From: Saccharopolyspora erythraea NRRL 2338 | GTDB taxonomy: Bacteria > Actinomycetota > Actinomycetes > Mycobacteriales > Pseudonocardiaceae | Direction: 5' to 3' | Assembly: GCF_000062885.1 (NCBI RefSeq) | Contig: NC_009142.1 | Span: 1,539,584-1,603,583 of the forward strand | Length of the DNA: 64,000 nt | Notes under the pieces: generated by a model | The model's input: the letters and a program-made list of their open reading frames with translations, nothing else | Told to the model about the DNA's origin: nothing | The model's database searches: none | Part shown: piece by piece, positions 24,507 to 33,657 of the stretch | Position numbering within the stretch: position 1 is the stretch's first letter | How the letters are laid out: the number at the start of each line of letters is the position of its first letter | Position numbers and translations under genes: made by a program

Positions 24507-25092
24507 GCTGAGTTCCCCGTGTTCCTGCGGACCTGCTCCGGGCAGGCATCCGGTGTCGAGCTGCCGGTCTCCGGCCGGCGCGGGCGGCTCCGGGCCGCCT
24601 GCGAGCCGGGCGGCCGCCGCCGGTGGAGGCGAAAAGCTCTCACCTTGGAGCGGCGACTCACGGTAGCAAGCGGTCCGGGCCGCTGATCGGCGGTTCCGCG
24701 GGATTGGCGAAACTTTTCCACCGGTGATCTTCGCCGTCCCAGGGTCGATTTGACCGCCCGGGAAACGCCCATTTAGCCTGACTCGGCTCGTCCGCGGATG
24801 AGCAGGACTTCCCTCGCGTGGCCGGATGCGACGCGGGGTCCACCCCTCGCCGTCGGCGCGGGGGCCTGTCGATCGGGCCTTTCGCGCCTGTCTGTATGAT
24901 GGGTGGGAACTTCTCGCCGCCGGACGGGCGGAGAGGATAAACGCCCGCAGAGCCCGAGTGCGACCTCAGCTGGGGGACCGGGGCGACGAAGCGGGAACCC
25001 ACCGAGATCCGGCGCCGCCGGGTGGTAGGAATCTCCGGCTTGGTCGGAGAGGGCGTCAACAGGGAAACCGAGCAGCAGGAGACTTCCGACTC
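24507..25092 (+). promoter_or_regulatory. Long upstream region and leader of rplU-rpmA
   Basis: 586 bases without a gene. The left part is upstream of the divergent membrane gene. TATGAT at 24895-24900 is a good -10 hexamer; its -35 is not clear. From there the leader would be about 185 bases. It contains a hairpin at 25032-25050 (TCTCCG/CGGAGA) shortly before the ribosome site CAGGAG. A long structured leader could allow control by L21 or ribosome supply, but this is inferred. Confidence 0.5.
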
Positions 25093-25401
25093 ATGTACGC
25101 GATCGTCAAGACCGGCGGCAAGCAGTACAAGGTGGCTGTCGGGGATGTCGTCGAGGTCGAGAAGCTCGAAGGCGAGCCGGGCTCCGAGGTCACCTTCCCG
25201 GCGCTTCTGCTCGTCGACGGCTCCGATGTCACCGCCGACGCCGATGCGCTGGCGAAGGTTTCGGTGACCGGCAAGCTGGTCGAGCAGACCAAGGGCCCCA
25301 AGATCCGCATCCACAAGTTCAAGAACAAGACCGGCTACCACAAGCGCCAGGGTCACCGGCAGAAGCTGACCCGCGTTGAGGTCACCGGCATCACCAAGTG
25401 A
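25093..25401 (+). CDS. rplU: 50S ribosomal protein L21
   Basis: 102 residues from [28 protein letters not shown] at the start and [23 protein letters not shown] towards the end are the L21 signature. It binds 23S rRNA. rpmA begins 14 bases after the stop, and obgE follows, which is the standard rplU-rpmA-obgE order. Confidence 0.98.
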   Translation: MYAIVKTGGKQYKVAVGDVVEVEKLEGEPGSEVTFPALLLVDGSDVTADADALAKVSVTGKLVEQTKGPKIRIHKFKNKTGYHKRQGHRQKLTRVEVTGITK

Positions 25402-25415
25402 GGACCTGACTAGTC

Positions 25416-25673
25416 ATGGCACACAAGAAGGGCGCATCCAGCTCTCGGAACGGCCGCGACTCGAACCCGAAGTACCTCGGGGTCAAGCGATTCGGTGGTC
25501 AGGTCGTCAAGGCCGGTGAGATCATCGTCCGCCAGCGCGGCACCAAGTTCCACCCGGGCCTGAACGTCGGCCGCGGTGGGGACGACACCCTCTTCGCGCT
25601 TTCCGCGGGCACCGTGGAGTTCGGTCGCACGCGCAACCGCAAGACCGTCAGCATCGTGCCGGCCGAGGCCTGA
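25416..25673 (+). CDS. rpmA: 50S ribosomal protein L27
   Basis: 85 residues. [28 protein letters not shown] is the typical L27 start, whose N-terminus reaches the peptidyl-transferase centre; [24 protein letters not shown] follows. There is no N-terminal extension needing cleavage as in Firmicutes. A terminator separates it from obgE. Confidence 0.98.
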
Positions 25674-25700
25674 CCCGGCTCTCGGCACACGTTTTTCCCG

Positions 25701-25745
25701 ACGAGGGGCGGGTCCGGCCTAGCCGGTCCTGCCCCTCGTTTTTTC
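25701..25745 (+). terminator. Strong intrinsic terminator between rpmA and obgE
   Basis: Long hairpin (25701-25739; outer 9 bp perfect, the inner part paired except one mismatch and one G.U) followed by TTTTTTCTT. It should end most rplU-rpmA transcripts and leave obgE with reduced or separate expression. The obgE ribosome site GGAGG follows within 10 bases. Confidence 0.88.
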
Positions 25746-25763
25746 TTGTCCTTGGAGGCATTC

Positions 25764-27230
25764 GTGTCGCGGTTCGTCGACCGCGTGACCATCCACGTCG
25801 CCGCCGGCGACGGTGGCAACGGTTGCGCATCGGTACATCGGGAGAAGTACAAACCGCTCGGCGGACCCGACGGCGGCAACGGCGGCCGGGGCGGTGACGT
25901 CCGGCTGGTCGTCGACCCGGGCGTGCACACGCTGCTGGACTTCCACCACCGCCCGCACGCGCGTGCCTCCAACGGCAAGCAGGGCCGCGGGAGCATGCGC
26001 AACGGCGCGATCGGTGAGGACCTCGTGCTACCGGTGCCGGAGGGCACCGTGGTGCTCACGCCGGACGGCGAGGTCCTGGCCGACCTGGTGGGCGTGGGCA
26101 CCACCTTCGTGGCGGCGCAGGGTGGACGCGGTGGCCTCGGCAACGCGGCGCTGTCGTCCAAGGCCCGCAGGGCGCCCGGTTTCGCGCTGCTCGGTGAGCC
26201 GGGCGACGAGCACGACCTGGTCCTGGAGCTGAAGTCGGTCGCCGACGCCGGCCTGGTCGGCTTCCCCTCGGCGGGCAAGTCGTCGCTGATCTCGGTGCTC
26301 TCGGCCGCCAAGCCGAAGATCGCCGACTACCCCTTCACCACGCTGGTGCCCAACCTCGGCGTGGTCACCGCCGGTGACACCGTGTTCACCGTCGCCGACG
26401 TGCCGGGGCTCATCCCCGGTGCGAGCGAGGGGCGCGGTCTCGGGCTGGACTTCCTGCGCCACATCGAGCGCTGCGCGGTGCTGGTGCACGTCGTGGACTG
26501 CGCCACCCAGGAACCCGGCCGCGACCCGCTGTCCGATGTGGACGCGCTGGAGGAGGAGCTGGCGCGCTACACGCCCGCGCTGAAGACCGAGCACGGCGCA
26601 GGAGACCTCGAGTCCCGGCCGCGCCTGGTGGTGCTCAACAAGATGGACGTGCCCGAGGCCAGGGAGCTGGCAGAGCTGGTGCGGCCTGAGCTGGCGCAGC
26701 GCGGCTGGCCGGTCTTCGAGGTCTCCACCGCCAGCCACGAGGGCCTGCGCGAGCTGCGCTTCGCGCTGGCCGAGGCCGTCGAGGAGTACCGGGCCGAGCA
26801 GCCGGAACCGGAGCCGGCCCGCACGATCGTGCGACCGGTGGGCGTCGACGACACCGGCTTCACCGTCGAGCCCGACCCGGACTACGAGGACGCCTTCATC
26901 GTGCGGGGCGACAAGCCCGAGCGGTGGGTGCGCCAGACCCACTTCGACAACGACGAGGCGGTGGGCTTCCTCGCCGACCGGCTGGCGAAGCTGGGCGTGG
27001 AGGAGGCGCTGGCCAAGAACGGCGCCAAACCCGGCAGCCAGGTCACCATCGGCTCGGTGACCTTCGACTGGGAGCCTTCGACGCCCGCCGGTGTCGCGGG
27101 TGTGCTCGGCGGGCGCGGCACCGACCTGCGGCTGGACCAGGACGAGCGGGTCTCGGCCCACGAGCGCAAGGCCGCCAAGAAGGCGCGCCGGACCTCGCTC
27201 GACGAGGAGGGCGGCTACGTCGGTGAGTGA
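25764..27230 (+). CDS. obgE: GTPase Obg
   Basis: 488 residues from GTG with GGAGG six bases upstream. The glycine-rich Obg fold (about 1-160) has [16 protein letters not shown] and [13 protein letters not shown]. The GTPase domain follows with [12 protein letters not shown] (P-loop), the switch region [27 protein letters not shown] (G3), LNKMD (G4) and VSTASHEG (G5). A C-terminal OCT domain (about 345-430) and a charged tail end it. Obg acts in late 50S assembly and stress signalling. proB overlaps its last codons by 8 bases. Confidence 0.97.
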
Positions 27231-28341
27231 GGTGTCGCCGACCAGGCGGTTGATCGCGGCGGCGCAGCGCATCGTGGTGAAGGTCGGTTCGTCCTCGCTG
27301 ACCAGGGCGAGGGGCGGGCTCGACCAGGCCAGGCTGGCGAGCCTGGTCGACACGGTGGCGCGGCGGGTCGGTGCCGGGGGACAGGTGGTGCTGGTCTCCT
27401 CCGGGGCCATCGCCGCCGGCATCACCCCGCTCGGCCTGGGGCGCAGACCGCGCGATCTGGCCAGCCAGCAGGCTGCGGCCAGCGTCGGGCAGCAGGCGCT
27501 GGCGCACGCCTACGCCGAGTCGTTCGCCCGCTACGCGCTGACCGTCGGCCAGGTGCTGCTCACCGCCGACGACGTGGTCCGCCGCTCGCACTACCGCAAC
27601 GCCCAGCGCACCCTCAACCGGCTGCTCACGCTGGGTGCGGTGCCGGTGGTCAACGAGAACGACACGGTGGCCACCAACGAGATCCGCTTCGGCGACAACG
27701 ACCGCCTCGCCGCGCTGGTGTCGCACCTGGTCGGCGCCGACGCACTGGTCCTGCTGTCCGATGTGGACGCTTTGTACGACGGGGATCCCCGCAGGGGCGG
27801 TGCTTCGGCGATCCTGGAGGTCAACGGCGTCGAGGACATGCTGGGTGTCGAGGCGGGCAGCACCGGCTCGTCCGGGCTCGGCACCGGCGGCATGGCCTCG
27901 AAGGTCGAGGCGGCGCGGGTGGCGTCGTCGGCGGGCATCCCGGTGCTGCTGACGTCCGCGGCGCAGGCCGACCGGGCTCTCGGCGACGCCGACGTGGGAA
28001 CCGCCTTCGCCGCGACCGGTTCGCGGCTGTCGGCCCGCCGCTTCTGGCTGGCCCACGCCGCCGACGCCAGCGGCAGGCTGTGGCTGGACGACGGTGCGGT
28101 GTCGGCGGTGGTCAAGCGGCGCCGGTCGCTGCTGGCGGCGGGAGTCACCGCCGTCGAGGGAGCTTTCGACGGCGGTGACGTCGTCGAGCTGGTCGATCCG
28201 TCTGGGATGGTGGTGGCCAGAGGCGTGGTTGCCTACGACGCCGAGGAACTGCCCGCACTGATCGGACGTTCCAGCCACCAGCTGCCTCCGGAGCAGCGCC
28301 GCGAGGTCGTGCACGCCGACGACCTGGTGCCGTTGCGCTGA
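27223..28341 (+). CDS. proB: Glutamate 5-kinase
   Basis: 372 residues from GTG. An amino-acid-kinase domain (about 12-265) shows [47 protein letters not shown] and [13 protein letters not shown]; a C-terminal PUA domain begins near 285 ([16 protein letters not shown]). It phosphorylates glutamate, the first step of proline synthesis; proA for the second step is about 7.5 kb downstream. The start overlaps the end of obgE, so translational coupling is likely. Confidence 0.96.
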
Positions 28342-28346
28342 GAACC

Positions 28347-28394
28347 GGCCGCGAGACCGGCCGGTGACTTGGCCGCGACACCGGCCGGTGGCCT
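28347..28394 (+). repeat. 24-bp tandem repeat, two copies
   Basis: Units 28347-28370 and 28371-28394 differ at a few positions; both contain ACCGGCCGGTG, itself a short palindrome. They sit between proB and the sigma-factor gene and could form overlapping hairpins serving as the proB terminator. Confidence 0.6.
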
Positions 28395-28418
28395 GGCCGC
28401 GCTCCGTATGCTCAGGCC

Positions 28419-29378
28419 ATGGCCAGCGATCACGTCGCGGAGTTCGAAGCTCACCGGCCGAGGCTGTTCGCCGTCGGCTACCGCCTGCTCGGGTCGGCGG
28501 CCGAGGCGGAGGACCTGGTGCAGGAGACCTTCCTGCGCTGGAACGACGCCGATCGCGACGTCGTCCGCACGCCCGCGGCGTGGCTGACGAAGGTGCTGAC
28601 CAACCTCTGCCTCAACCGGCTCGCCTCGGCGCGGTCCCGGCGCGAGGACTACGTCGGGATCTGGCTCCCGGAACCGGTCATGACCGACGACTCCGCGCTC
28701 GGTCCGCTGGAGACCGCCGAGCGGCGCGAGTCGGTGTCGCTGGCGATGCTGGTGCTGATGGAGAAGCTGACCCCGGTCGAACGCGCGGTCTTCGTGCTGC
28801 GCGAGGCGTTCGGCTACCGGCACCGCGAGATCGCCGAGATCCTCGACATCACCGAGTCGAACTCGCAGCAGGTCCTCCGCCGGGCGCAGGCGCACCTGCG
28901 CGAGCGTCCGCGCTTCGACGCGTCCGGCGACCAGCGGCGCCGGATCGCCGAGCTTTTCCTCGACGCCGCCCGCGGTGGCGACCTCCCGGCGCTGGAACGC
29001 CTGCTCGCCGACGACGTCGTGTCCTCCGCCGACGGCGGTGGCGTGGCGGGCGCGGCGCGCAACGCCATCCGCGGCGCGAGCCGGGTCGCGCGCTACTTCG
29101 CCGGTCTGCTGGATGTGCCGCTACCCGGATTGGAGTTGCGGGTCGTGGAGCTCAACGGTCAGCCGGGCATCCTCGCCGTGGTCGGCGACGCCTTGGTCAG
29201 TGTGACCGTCGTCGAGGTCGGCGACGAACGCGTGCGACGTATCTACAACGTCGTCAACCCGGACAAACTGCGTTTCCTCGCCGCGCAGTGCGGGCTGGTT
29301 GCGCGCAACTGGAGGCAGGTGATCGAGGACACATCCGGTTCCGTCATGGAACTGCGTGCTGCCCGGTTCAGGGAGTGA
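28419..29378 (+). CDS. ECF sigma factor of the ECF41/SigJ type with SnoaL-like C-terminal domain
   Basis: 319 residues. Region 2 has FAVGYRLLGSAAEAEDLVQETFLRW; region 4 has LTPVERAVFVLREAFGYRHREIAEIL followed by SNSQQVLRRAQAHL. A C-terminal domain of about 130 residues resembles SnoaL and includes the hallmarks DGGG (DDVVSSADGGGVAGA) and NPDKL, which mark ECF41 sigma factors in which this domain replaces a separate anti-sigma factor. TATGCT (28407-28412) ends 6 bases before the ATG, with no ribosome site. The adjacent oxidoreductase is the usual genetic partner and probable target. Confidence 0.93.
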   Translation: MASDHVAEFEAHRPRLFAVGYRLLGSAAEAEDLVQETFLRWNDADRDVVRTPAAWLTKVLTNLCLNRLASARSRREDYVGIWLPEPVMTDDSALGPLETAERRESVSLAMLVLMEKLTPVERAVFVLREAFGYRHREIAEILDITESNSQQVLRRAQAHLRERPRFDASGDQRRRIAELFLDAARGGDLPALERLLADDVVSSADGGGVAGAARNAIRGASRVARYFAGLLDVPLPGLELRVVELNGQPGILAVVGDALVSVTVVEVGDERVRRIYNVVNPDKLRFLAAQCGLVARNWRQVIEDTSGSVMELRAARFRE

Positions 29379-29406
29379 CACCGACTGGGCAGAACGGGGA
29401 TGGACG

Positions 29407-30561
29407 ATGACTCACCGAATTGTGGTGCTGGGCGCGGGTTACGCGGGGCTGCTGGCCGCCCGCCGGATCGCCGAGGGCGTCGACGCGCGGGTCACGCTGG
29501 TCAACGCCGCCGACGAGTTCGTGGAACGGGTGCGCCTGCACCAGGCCGCCGCCGGCCAGCGGCTGCACCGCTGGCCGCTGGAGGACATCGTGCGCGACGC
29601 GGGAATCGAGCTTGTCCTGGGCCGCGTCACCGGCATCGACGCGGACCGGCGGGAGGTCGTGGTCGACGGGGATCGCGCCCTCGGCTACGACAAGCTGGTC
29701 TATGCGCTGGGCAGTCACGCCGACGTCGAGAGCGTGCCAGGCGTCGCGCGGCACGCCCTGGCGGTGGCGACCGCGACCGACGCCGCGGAACTCCGGGTGC
29801 GGGCGGCCGAACTCGCCGCTCGCGGTGGTGTTCTCGGCGTCGTCGGCGGTGGCTCGACCGGGATCGAGGCCGCCACCGAACTCGCCGAGACCTACCCGGA
29901 CCTGCGCGTCCGGTTGCTGGCGGGACCGGAACCGCTGGGCTGGCTGTCGCCGAAGGGCAGGGCGCACGTGCACCGGGTGTTCGACCGGCTGGGCATCGAA
30001 TCCACGCCTGGTGGCCTGGTTTCGGAGGTCCGCGACGACCGGATCGTGTTCGCCGACGGCTCGGAGGTCGAGGTCGACGCGACGTTGTGGAGCGCGGGTT
30101 TCCGCGTTCCCGGGTTCGCGGCCGAGGCCGGTCTGGAGTGCGACGGCACCGGCCGCATCCGGGTCGACGCCTCGATGCGCTCGGTCTCGCACCCCGACGT
30201 CTACGCCGTCGGCGACGCGGCCAGGGCGCGGGCGCACGGCGGACCGGAGCTGCGGATGTCGTGCGCGGCGGGACTGCCGATGGCGGGCCGGGCGGCCCGG
30301 TCGATCATCGCCGAGCTGACCGGCGACACCCCGAAACCCCTGCGCTTCCGCTACTACAACCTGTGCCTGAGCCTGGGGCGCCGGGACGGCCTGATCCAGT
30401 TCGTGCACGGCGACGACACCCCACGCAACGCGGTGCTCACCGGGCCGACCGCGGCGCGCTACAAGGAGACCATCGTGCGGGGCGCCGCGTGGGTGGTGCG
30501 GCGCAGCCCGTACGTCGGCCGCCGCGGGAAGCCCGTGCTCGGCAGCGCGCTCGGCGTGTGA
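29407..30561 (+). CDS. FAD-dependent NAD(P)/disulfide-type oxidoreductase (NADH dehydrogenase-like)
   Basis: 384 residues from ATG. FAD and NAD sites are visible: HRIVVLGAGYAGLLAAR at the N-terminus, YDKLVYALGS, LGVVGGGSTGIEAATEL for the pyridine nucleotide, and HPDVYAVGDAAR for the flavin ribityl end. The family is that of type II NADH dehydrogenases and related flavoproteins. It follows the ECF41 sigma gene by 28 bases; oxidoreductases of this kind are the usual partners of ECF41 factors. The substrate is not known. The convergent transporter gene ends 5 bases away. Confidence 0.88.
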   Translation: MTHRIVVLGAGYAGLLAARRIAEGVDARVTLVNAADEFVERVRLHQAAAGQRLHRWPLEDIVRDAGIELVLGRVTGIDADRREVVVDGDRALGYDKLVYALGSHADVESVPGVARHALAVATATDAAELRVRAAELAARGGVLGVVGGGSTGIEAATELAETYPDLRVRLLAGPEPLGWLSPKGRAHVHRVFDRLGIESTPGGLVSEVRDDRIVFADGSEVEVDATLWSAGFRVPGFAAEAGLECDGTGRIRVDASMRSVSHPDVYAVGDAARARAHGGPELRMSCAAGLPMAGRAARSIIAELTGDTPKPLRFRYYNLCLSLGRRDGLIQFVHGDDTPRNAVLTGPTAARYKETIVRGAAWVVRRSPYVGRRGKPVLGSALGV

Positions 30562-30565
30562 GCGT

Positions 30566-31846
30566 TCAGCGCAGCTCGGTGCCGCGGGTTTCCGGCAGGG
30601 TGAGGATCACCAGGAACGCCACCGCGGCACCGGCCGCGATGTACCAGAAGAACAAGGTGGACGCGTCGAACGCCGCGAACGCCTGGATCACCAGCGGCGC
30701 GGTGCCGCCGAAGACCGCCACGGTCAGGTTGTACCAGGCGCCGATGCCCAGCCCGCGCAGCTCGGTGGGGAACAGCTCGGACATGATCGCCGGTGCGATC
30801 GAGGTCATCGCGGTGTAGAGCCCGATTCCGACGCAGAAGACGACGAGCAGACCACCGAGCCCGGGCCGCACCAGCGTCGAGAGCGGCACGATCAGCACGG
30901 CCGTGGCCGCCGACCACACCAGCAGCTGCGGCTTGCGGCCGAAGCGGTCCGAGAGCACGCCCATCGGGTACTGCAACGCGACGAACAGCACGGTCGCCAC
31001 CGAGAGCGCGAGGAACACGTCGGTCGCGTCGGCGTGCCGGGTCTTGACCGCGAACGGGGTGAGCGCGCTGAAGAACGTGTAGTAGCACAGCGTCGAGAGC
31101 ATGCTGAACCCGATGAGCTGGCCGACGGCCTTCGGGTGCTCGGTCAGCGTCAGCAGCAGCGGGTTCTTCAGCGCCTTGGCCTTGGGCTGGTTCACCTCGA
31201 ACTGCTCGGTCTCCTCCAGCGCGCTGCGCAGCCACATCCCGACCAGTCCCAGGACACCGCCGAGCACGAACGGGATGCGCCACCCGAACTCGGTGAGCTG
31301 CTGCTCGGTGAGCACGCTGGTCAGCAGGTAGCCCAGCAGCGAGGCCACCAGCAGCGCGGTACCGGTGGAGATGTAGAAGAACGACGAGTAGCGGCCTCGG
31401 CGGTCCGGCGGCGCGATCTCGGCCAGGTAGGCCGAGGCGTTGGAGACCTCGCCGCCGAGCGAGACGCCCTGTCCGATCCTGGCGAGCACCAGCAGGACGG
31501 GCGCCGCCCACCCGATCACCTGGAAGCTCGGCAGCAGCCCGATGATCAGCGAGCCGCCGGCCATCAGAGCCACGGTCAGCAGCATGGCCGGCTTGCGGCC
31601 GCGCAGGTCGGCGAACCGGCCGAGCAGCCAGCCGCCCAGCGGGCGGAAGAAGAACGCGAGCGCGAAGGTCGCCAGCGTGTTGATCAGCGCCAGCTCGCCG
31701 GGGAAGAACGACGCGGCGAAGTACACGCTGAACGCGGTGTAGACGGTCCAGTCGTACCACTCGATCGCATTGCCGATGCTCGCGGCGACGAGCTTGCGCA
31801 TCGGAAGCCGGTGGCGCTCGGCCTGGGAGGTCGCGTACTCGGACAT
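30566..31846 (-). CDS. MFS transporter, metabolite:proton symporter (MHS) family
   Basis: 426 residues from ATG, with GGAGG upstream. Twelve hydrophobic helices. Signatures include AASIGNAIEWYDWTVYTAFSVYF in helix 1, RPLGGWLLGRFADLRGRKPAM (loop 2-3 motif), GQGVSLGGEVSNASAYLAE and the second-half repeat PMGVLSDRFGRKPQLL. These fit the ShiA/KgtP/ProP group that imports organic acids or osmolytes with protons. The exact substrate cannot be read. It is a single gene convergent with the oxidoreductase. Confidence 0.92.
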   Translation of the reverse strand: MSEYATSQAERHRLPMRKLVAASIGNAIEWYDWTVYTAFSVYFAASFFPGELALINTLATFALAFFFRPLGGWLLGRFADLRGRKPAMLLTVALMAGGSLIIGLLPSFQVIGWAAPVLLVLARIGQGVSLGGEVSNASAYLAEIAPPDRRGRYSSFFYISTGTALLVASLLGYLLTSVLTEQQLTEFGWRIPFVLGGVLGLVGMWLRSALEETEQFEVNQPKAKALKNPLLLTLTEHPKAVGQLIGFSMLSTLCYYTFFSALTPFAVKTRHADATDVFLALSVATVLFVALQYPMGVLSDRFGRKPQLLVWSAATAVLIVPLSTLVRPGLGGLLVVFCVGIGLYTAMTSIAPAIMSELFPTELRGLGIGAWYNLTVAVFGGTAPLVIQAFAAFDASTLFFWYIAAGAAVAFLVILTLPETRGTELR

Positions 31847-32001
31847 GGGTGCCTCCGAGCGTCGTCGCCGATCCGACGACGAACATCGAACTGATGATCG
31901 CCGTCACAGTACGCAGGAGGCACCCGAAAGCCAAGACCGTCGCACATCGCGGATGCGGCGGGTCCTGAAAGGACCGGTGCGCCGGATCAGGCGCGCATCC
32001 G

Positions 32002-32079
32002 CTGGATACCGGCGAGCGCGCCGGTCACTGGACGTCGGCGAGCGCGCTGGTCACTGGATTCCGGCGAGCACGTGGGCGA
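32002..32079 (-). repeat. 26-bp tandem repeat, three copies, encoding a gene tail
   Basis: Units 32002-32027, 32028-32053 and 32054-32079 share CTGGA...CGGCGAGC(G/A)CG. Units 1 and 2 end in TCA, a minus-strand stop. Because 26 is not a multiple of three, the copies present the same tail (LAGIQ or LADVQ then stop) in successive minus-strand frames. The stop of the small zinc-finger gene (32051-32053) lies in unit 2. Confidence 0.7.
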
Positions 32080-32257
32080 CCTTGTTGCACTCGCGGCAGG
32101 TGTTCCACAGCCAGGCGTGTTCGGAATCGTCCACTTTGATGGACGTGCCGCACAGGGTGTTGACGCGCGTTTCGTCGGTGAAGCCACCGCGGGGGCGGCT
32201 CTGGAGAGTCGCATGGCGCAGCCCGTCGCCTGGTTGCCAATGGAACGGGTGGGGCAC
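32051..32257 (-). CDS. Small putative zinc-finger protein of the Scr1/DUF397 neighbourhood
   Basis: 68 residues from GTG. MPHPFHWQPGDGLRHAT at the start, VNTLCG in the middle and WLWNTCRECNKVAHV near the end give three cysteines and nearby histidines suited to one zinc. Short proteins with this TLCG...WLW-TC-x-x-CN pattern commonly lie beside DUF5753 regulators and DUF397 genes in actinobacteria, as here (divergent). Role unknown, probably regulatory. Its stop lies in a 26-bp tandem repeat. Confidence 0.75.
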   Translation of the reverse strand: MPHPFHWQPGDGLRHATLQSRPRGGFTDETRVNTLCGTSIKVDDSEHAWLWNTCRECNKVAHVLAGIQ

Positions 32258-32367
32258 GCTCGATCACCGCCTGCACGCGAGCCTGGAACGGTACCGGCAG
32301 AACCGACCGGGCGCACCGACTGCGGGCGCGCTGGTACGCCGAACTGAACGGACCGTGATTTCGCCTT

Positions 32368-32460
32368 GTTCCGTGGAACGATTCTCACTCTGCCGTTTCA
32401 TGAAACATTGGTCAATTACCGCTACGGGTGATGCCCGGGCGGGGGAGGCCTTTCTAAGAT
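32368..32460 (+). promoter_or_regulatory. Two palindromes and -10 hexamer before the Scr1-type regulator
   Basis: GTTCCGTGGAAC (32368-32379) and GTTTCATGAAAC (32395-32406) are both 5-6-bp-arm palindromes. TAAGAT (32455-32460) ends 6 bases before the ATG at 32467. The palindromes lie upstream of the promoter of the regulator and between it and the divergent small gene, so they are candidate operators. Confidence 0.45.
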
Positions 32461-32466
32461 TCCTGC

Positions 32467-33318
32467 ATGGTCAGAAGTGGCGCCGGGAGCCCGAAAGCTC
32501 GAGCGCTCGGGGCTGAACTGCGGGAATGCCGGGACAAGGCCGGCATGACCGTGCGTGCGCTGGCGCGGCGGCTGGGCATCGCGCACGTGCGGGTCGCCCG
32601 CTACGAGAGCGGGACCAGCGTGCCCGCGGCCGACGAGGTGGCCGGCTACCTCACCGCCGCCGGGGTCAAGGGCGGCGAGCGCGAGCGCATCCTGCGGCTG
32701 GCGCGCGAGGTCGGCGAACCGAGCTGGCTGACCTGCCGGGTGCCCGGAGTGCGGCCCGAACTGACGACGCTGATCGAGTTCGAGCGCACCGCCACCGAGA
32801 TCACCAACCTGTCCCCCATGCTGATCCCGGGACTGCTGCAGACGGCCGACTACGCCCGCGCGCTGATGACCGACCTGCCGCCCGGCGAGGTCGAGAAGCG
32901 CGTGATGCTGCGCGTCGGCCGTCGCGACGTGCTGACCCGCGGCGACGCCCCGCGCCTGACCGCGTTCGTGCTGGAAGCGGCGTTACGCGAGCCGATCGGC
33001 GGCCCCGGGGTCATGGCCGAGCAGCTCAGGTTCGTGGCCGAGATGGCCCGCAGGCCCAACGTCGAGGTGCGGGTGCTGCCCTCCGGAGCGCGTTCCCTGC
33101 ACGCCGGTCACGCCGGGCCGTTCGTCCTCTTCGAATTCCCGAAAGCGGCTCCGATAGTCCATCTGGAGCATTACAGTTCCGCCGCCTTTCTGTACGGCGC
33201 AAGGGATGTGCAGGCCTACCAACAGGCTCGCGATAACCTCCGCACCGTGGCGATGAGCCAACCCGAGTCACTTCAGGTGCTCGGGATGTGTGCAGAGGAA
33301 ATGGAGAAGCGCGAATGA
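32467..33318 (+). CDS. XRE-family regulator with DUF5753 (Scr1-like)
   Basis: 283 residues. The N-terminal helix-turn-helix (LGAELRECRDKAGMTVRALARRLGIAHVRVARYESG, about residues 18-55) is followed by DUF5753 (about 95-275) with LIPGLLQTADYARALM, RVGRRDVLTRGDAPRLTAFVLEAALREPIGG and VRVLPSGARSLHAGHAGPFVLFEF. This architecture is that of Scr1/WhiJ-like regulators of development and antibiotic production. The start overlaps no ribosome site but follows TAAGAT by 6 bases. The ATGA overlap with the DUF397 gene shows a two-gene operon. Confidence 0.93.
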   Translation: MVRSGAGSPKARALGAELRECRDKAGMTVRALARRLGIAHVRVARYESGTSVPAADEVAGYLTAAGVKGGERERILRLAREVGEPSWLTCRVPGVRPELTTLIEFERTATEITNLSPMLIPGLLQTADYARALMTDLPPGEVEKRVMLRVGRRDVLTRGDAPRLTAFVLEAALREPIGGPGVMAEQLRFVAEMARRPNVEVRVLPSGARSLHAGHAGPFVLFEFPKAAPIVHLEHYSSAAFLYGARDVQAYQQARDNLRTVAMSQPESLQVLGMCAEEMEKRE

Positions 33319-33509
33319 CGTTGCGCCCCACCGGTTGGCGGAAGTCCTCCCACTCGGCAAGGCACACCGACTGCGTCGAGGTCGGCCGGGTGTGCGGCGG
33401 TGCCGCCGTGCGGGACTCGAAAGACCGGAGCTCGCGGTACTTCGCCGCGTCGGACACCCAGTGGCGGTCGTTCGTCGTGGCCGTGAAATCAGGAAGGTTC
33501 GATTTCTGA
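33315..33509 (+). CDS. DUF397 protein (Scr2-like)
   Basis: 64 residues: GWRKSSHSARHTDCVEVGRV and VRDSKDRSSRYFAASDTQWRSFVVAVKSGRFDF are complete DUF397 signatures. Its ATG overlaps the stop of the regulator. DUF397 proteins act as partners that antagonise or bind their XRE regulator in the few cases studied. No signal peptide or membrane segment. Confidence 0.95.
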   Translation: MTLRPTGWRKSSHSARHTDCVEVGRVCGGAAVRDSKDRSSRYFAASDTQWRSFVVAVKSGRFDF

Positions 33510-33601
33510 GCCGAACTCACGCCGCTGTCCCCGCGGCGTCCTGATCCGGCGGATTCGGAACTGATTCGCATTCATTCGGCGAATCCCGGTAATTCCCCCG
33601 A

Positions 33602-33648
33602 AAACCGTGTGCCGCCCCGCGGCGGAGAATATCGCAGCGGGGCGGCAC
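33602..33648 (-). terminator. Intrinsic terminator of the recQ-like gene
   Basis: Perfect 12-bp stem (33609-33620 with 33637-33648) and 16-base loop, followed on the minus strand by ACACGGTTTT. It starts 10 bases past the stop at 33658. Confidence 0.75.
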
Positions 33649-33657
33649 GCCGGATTC

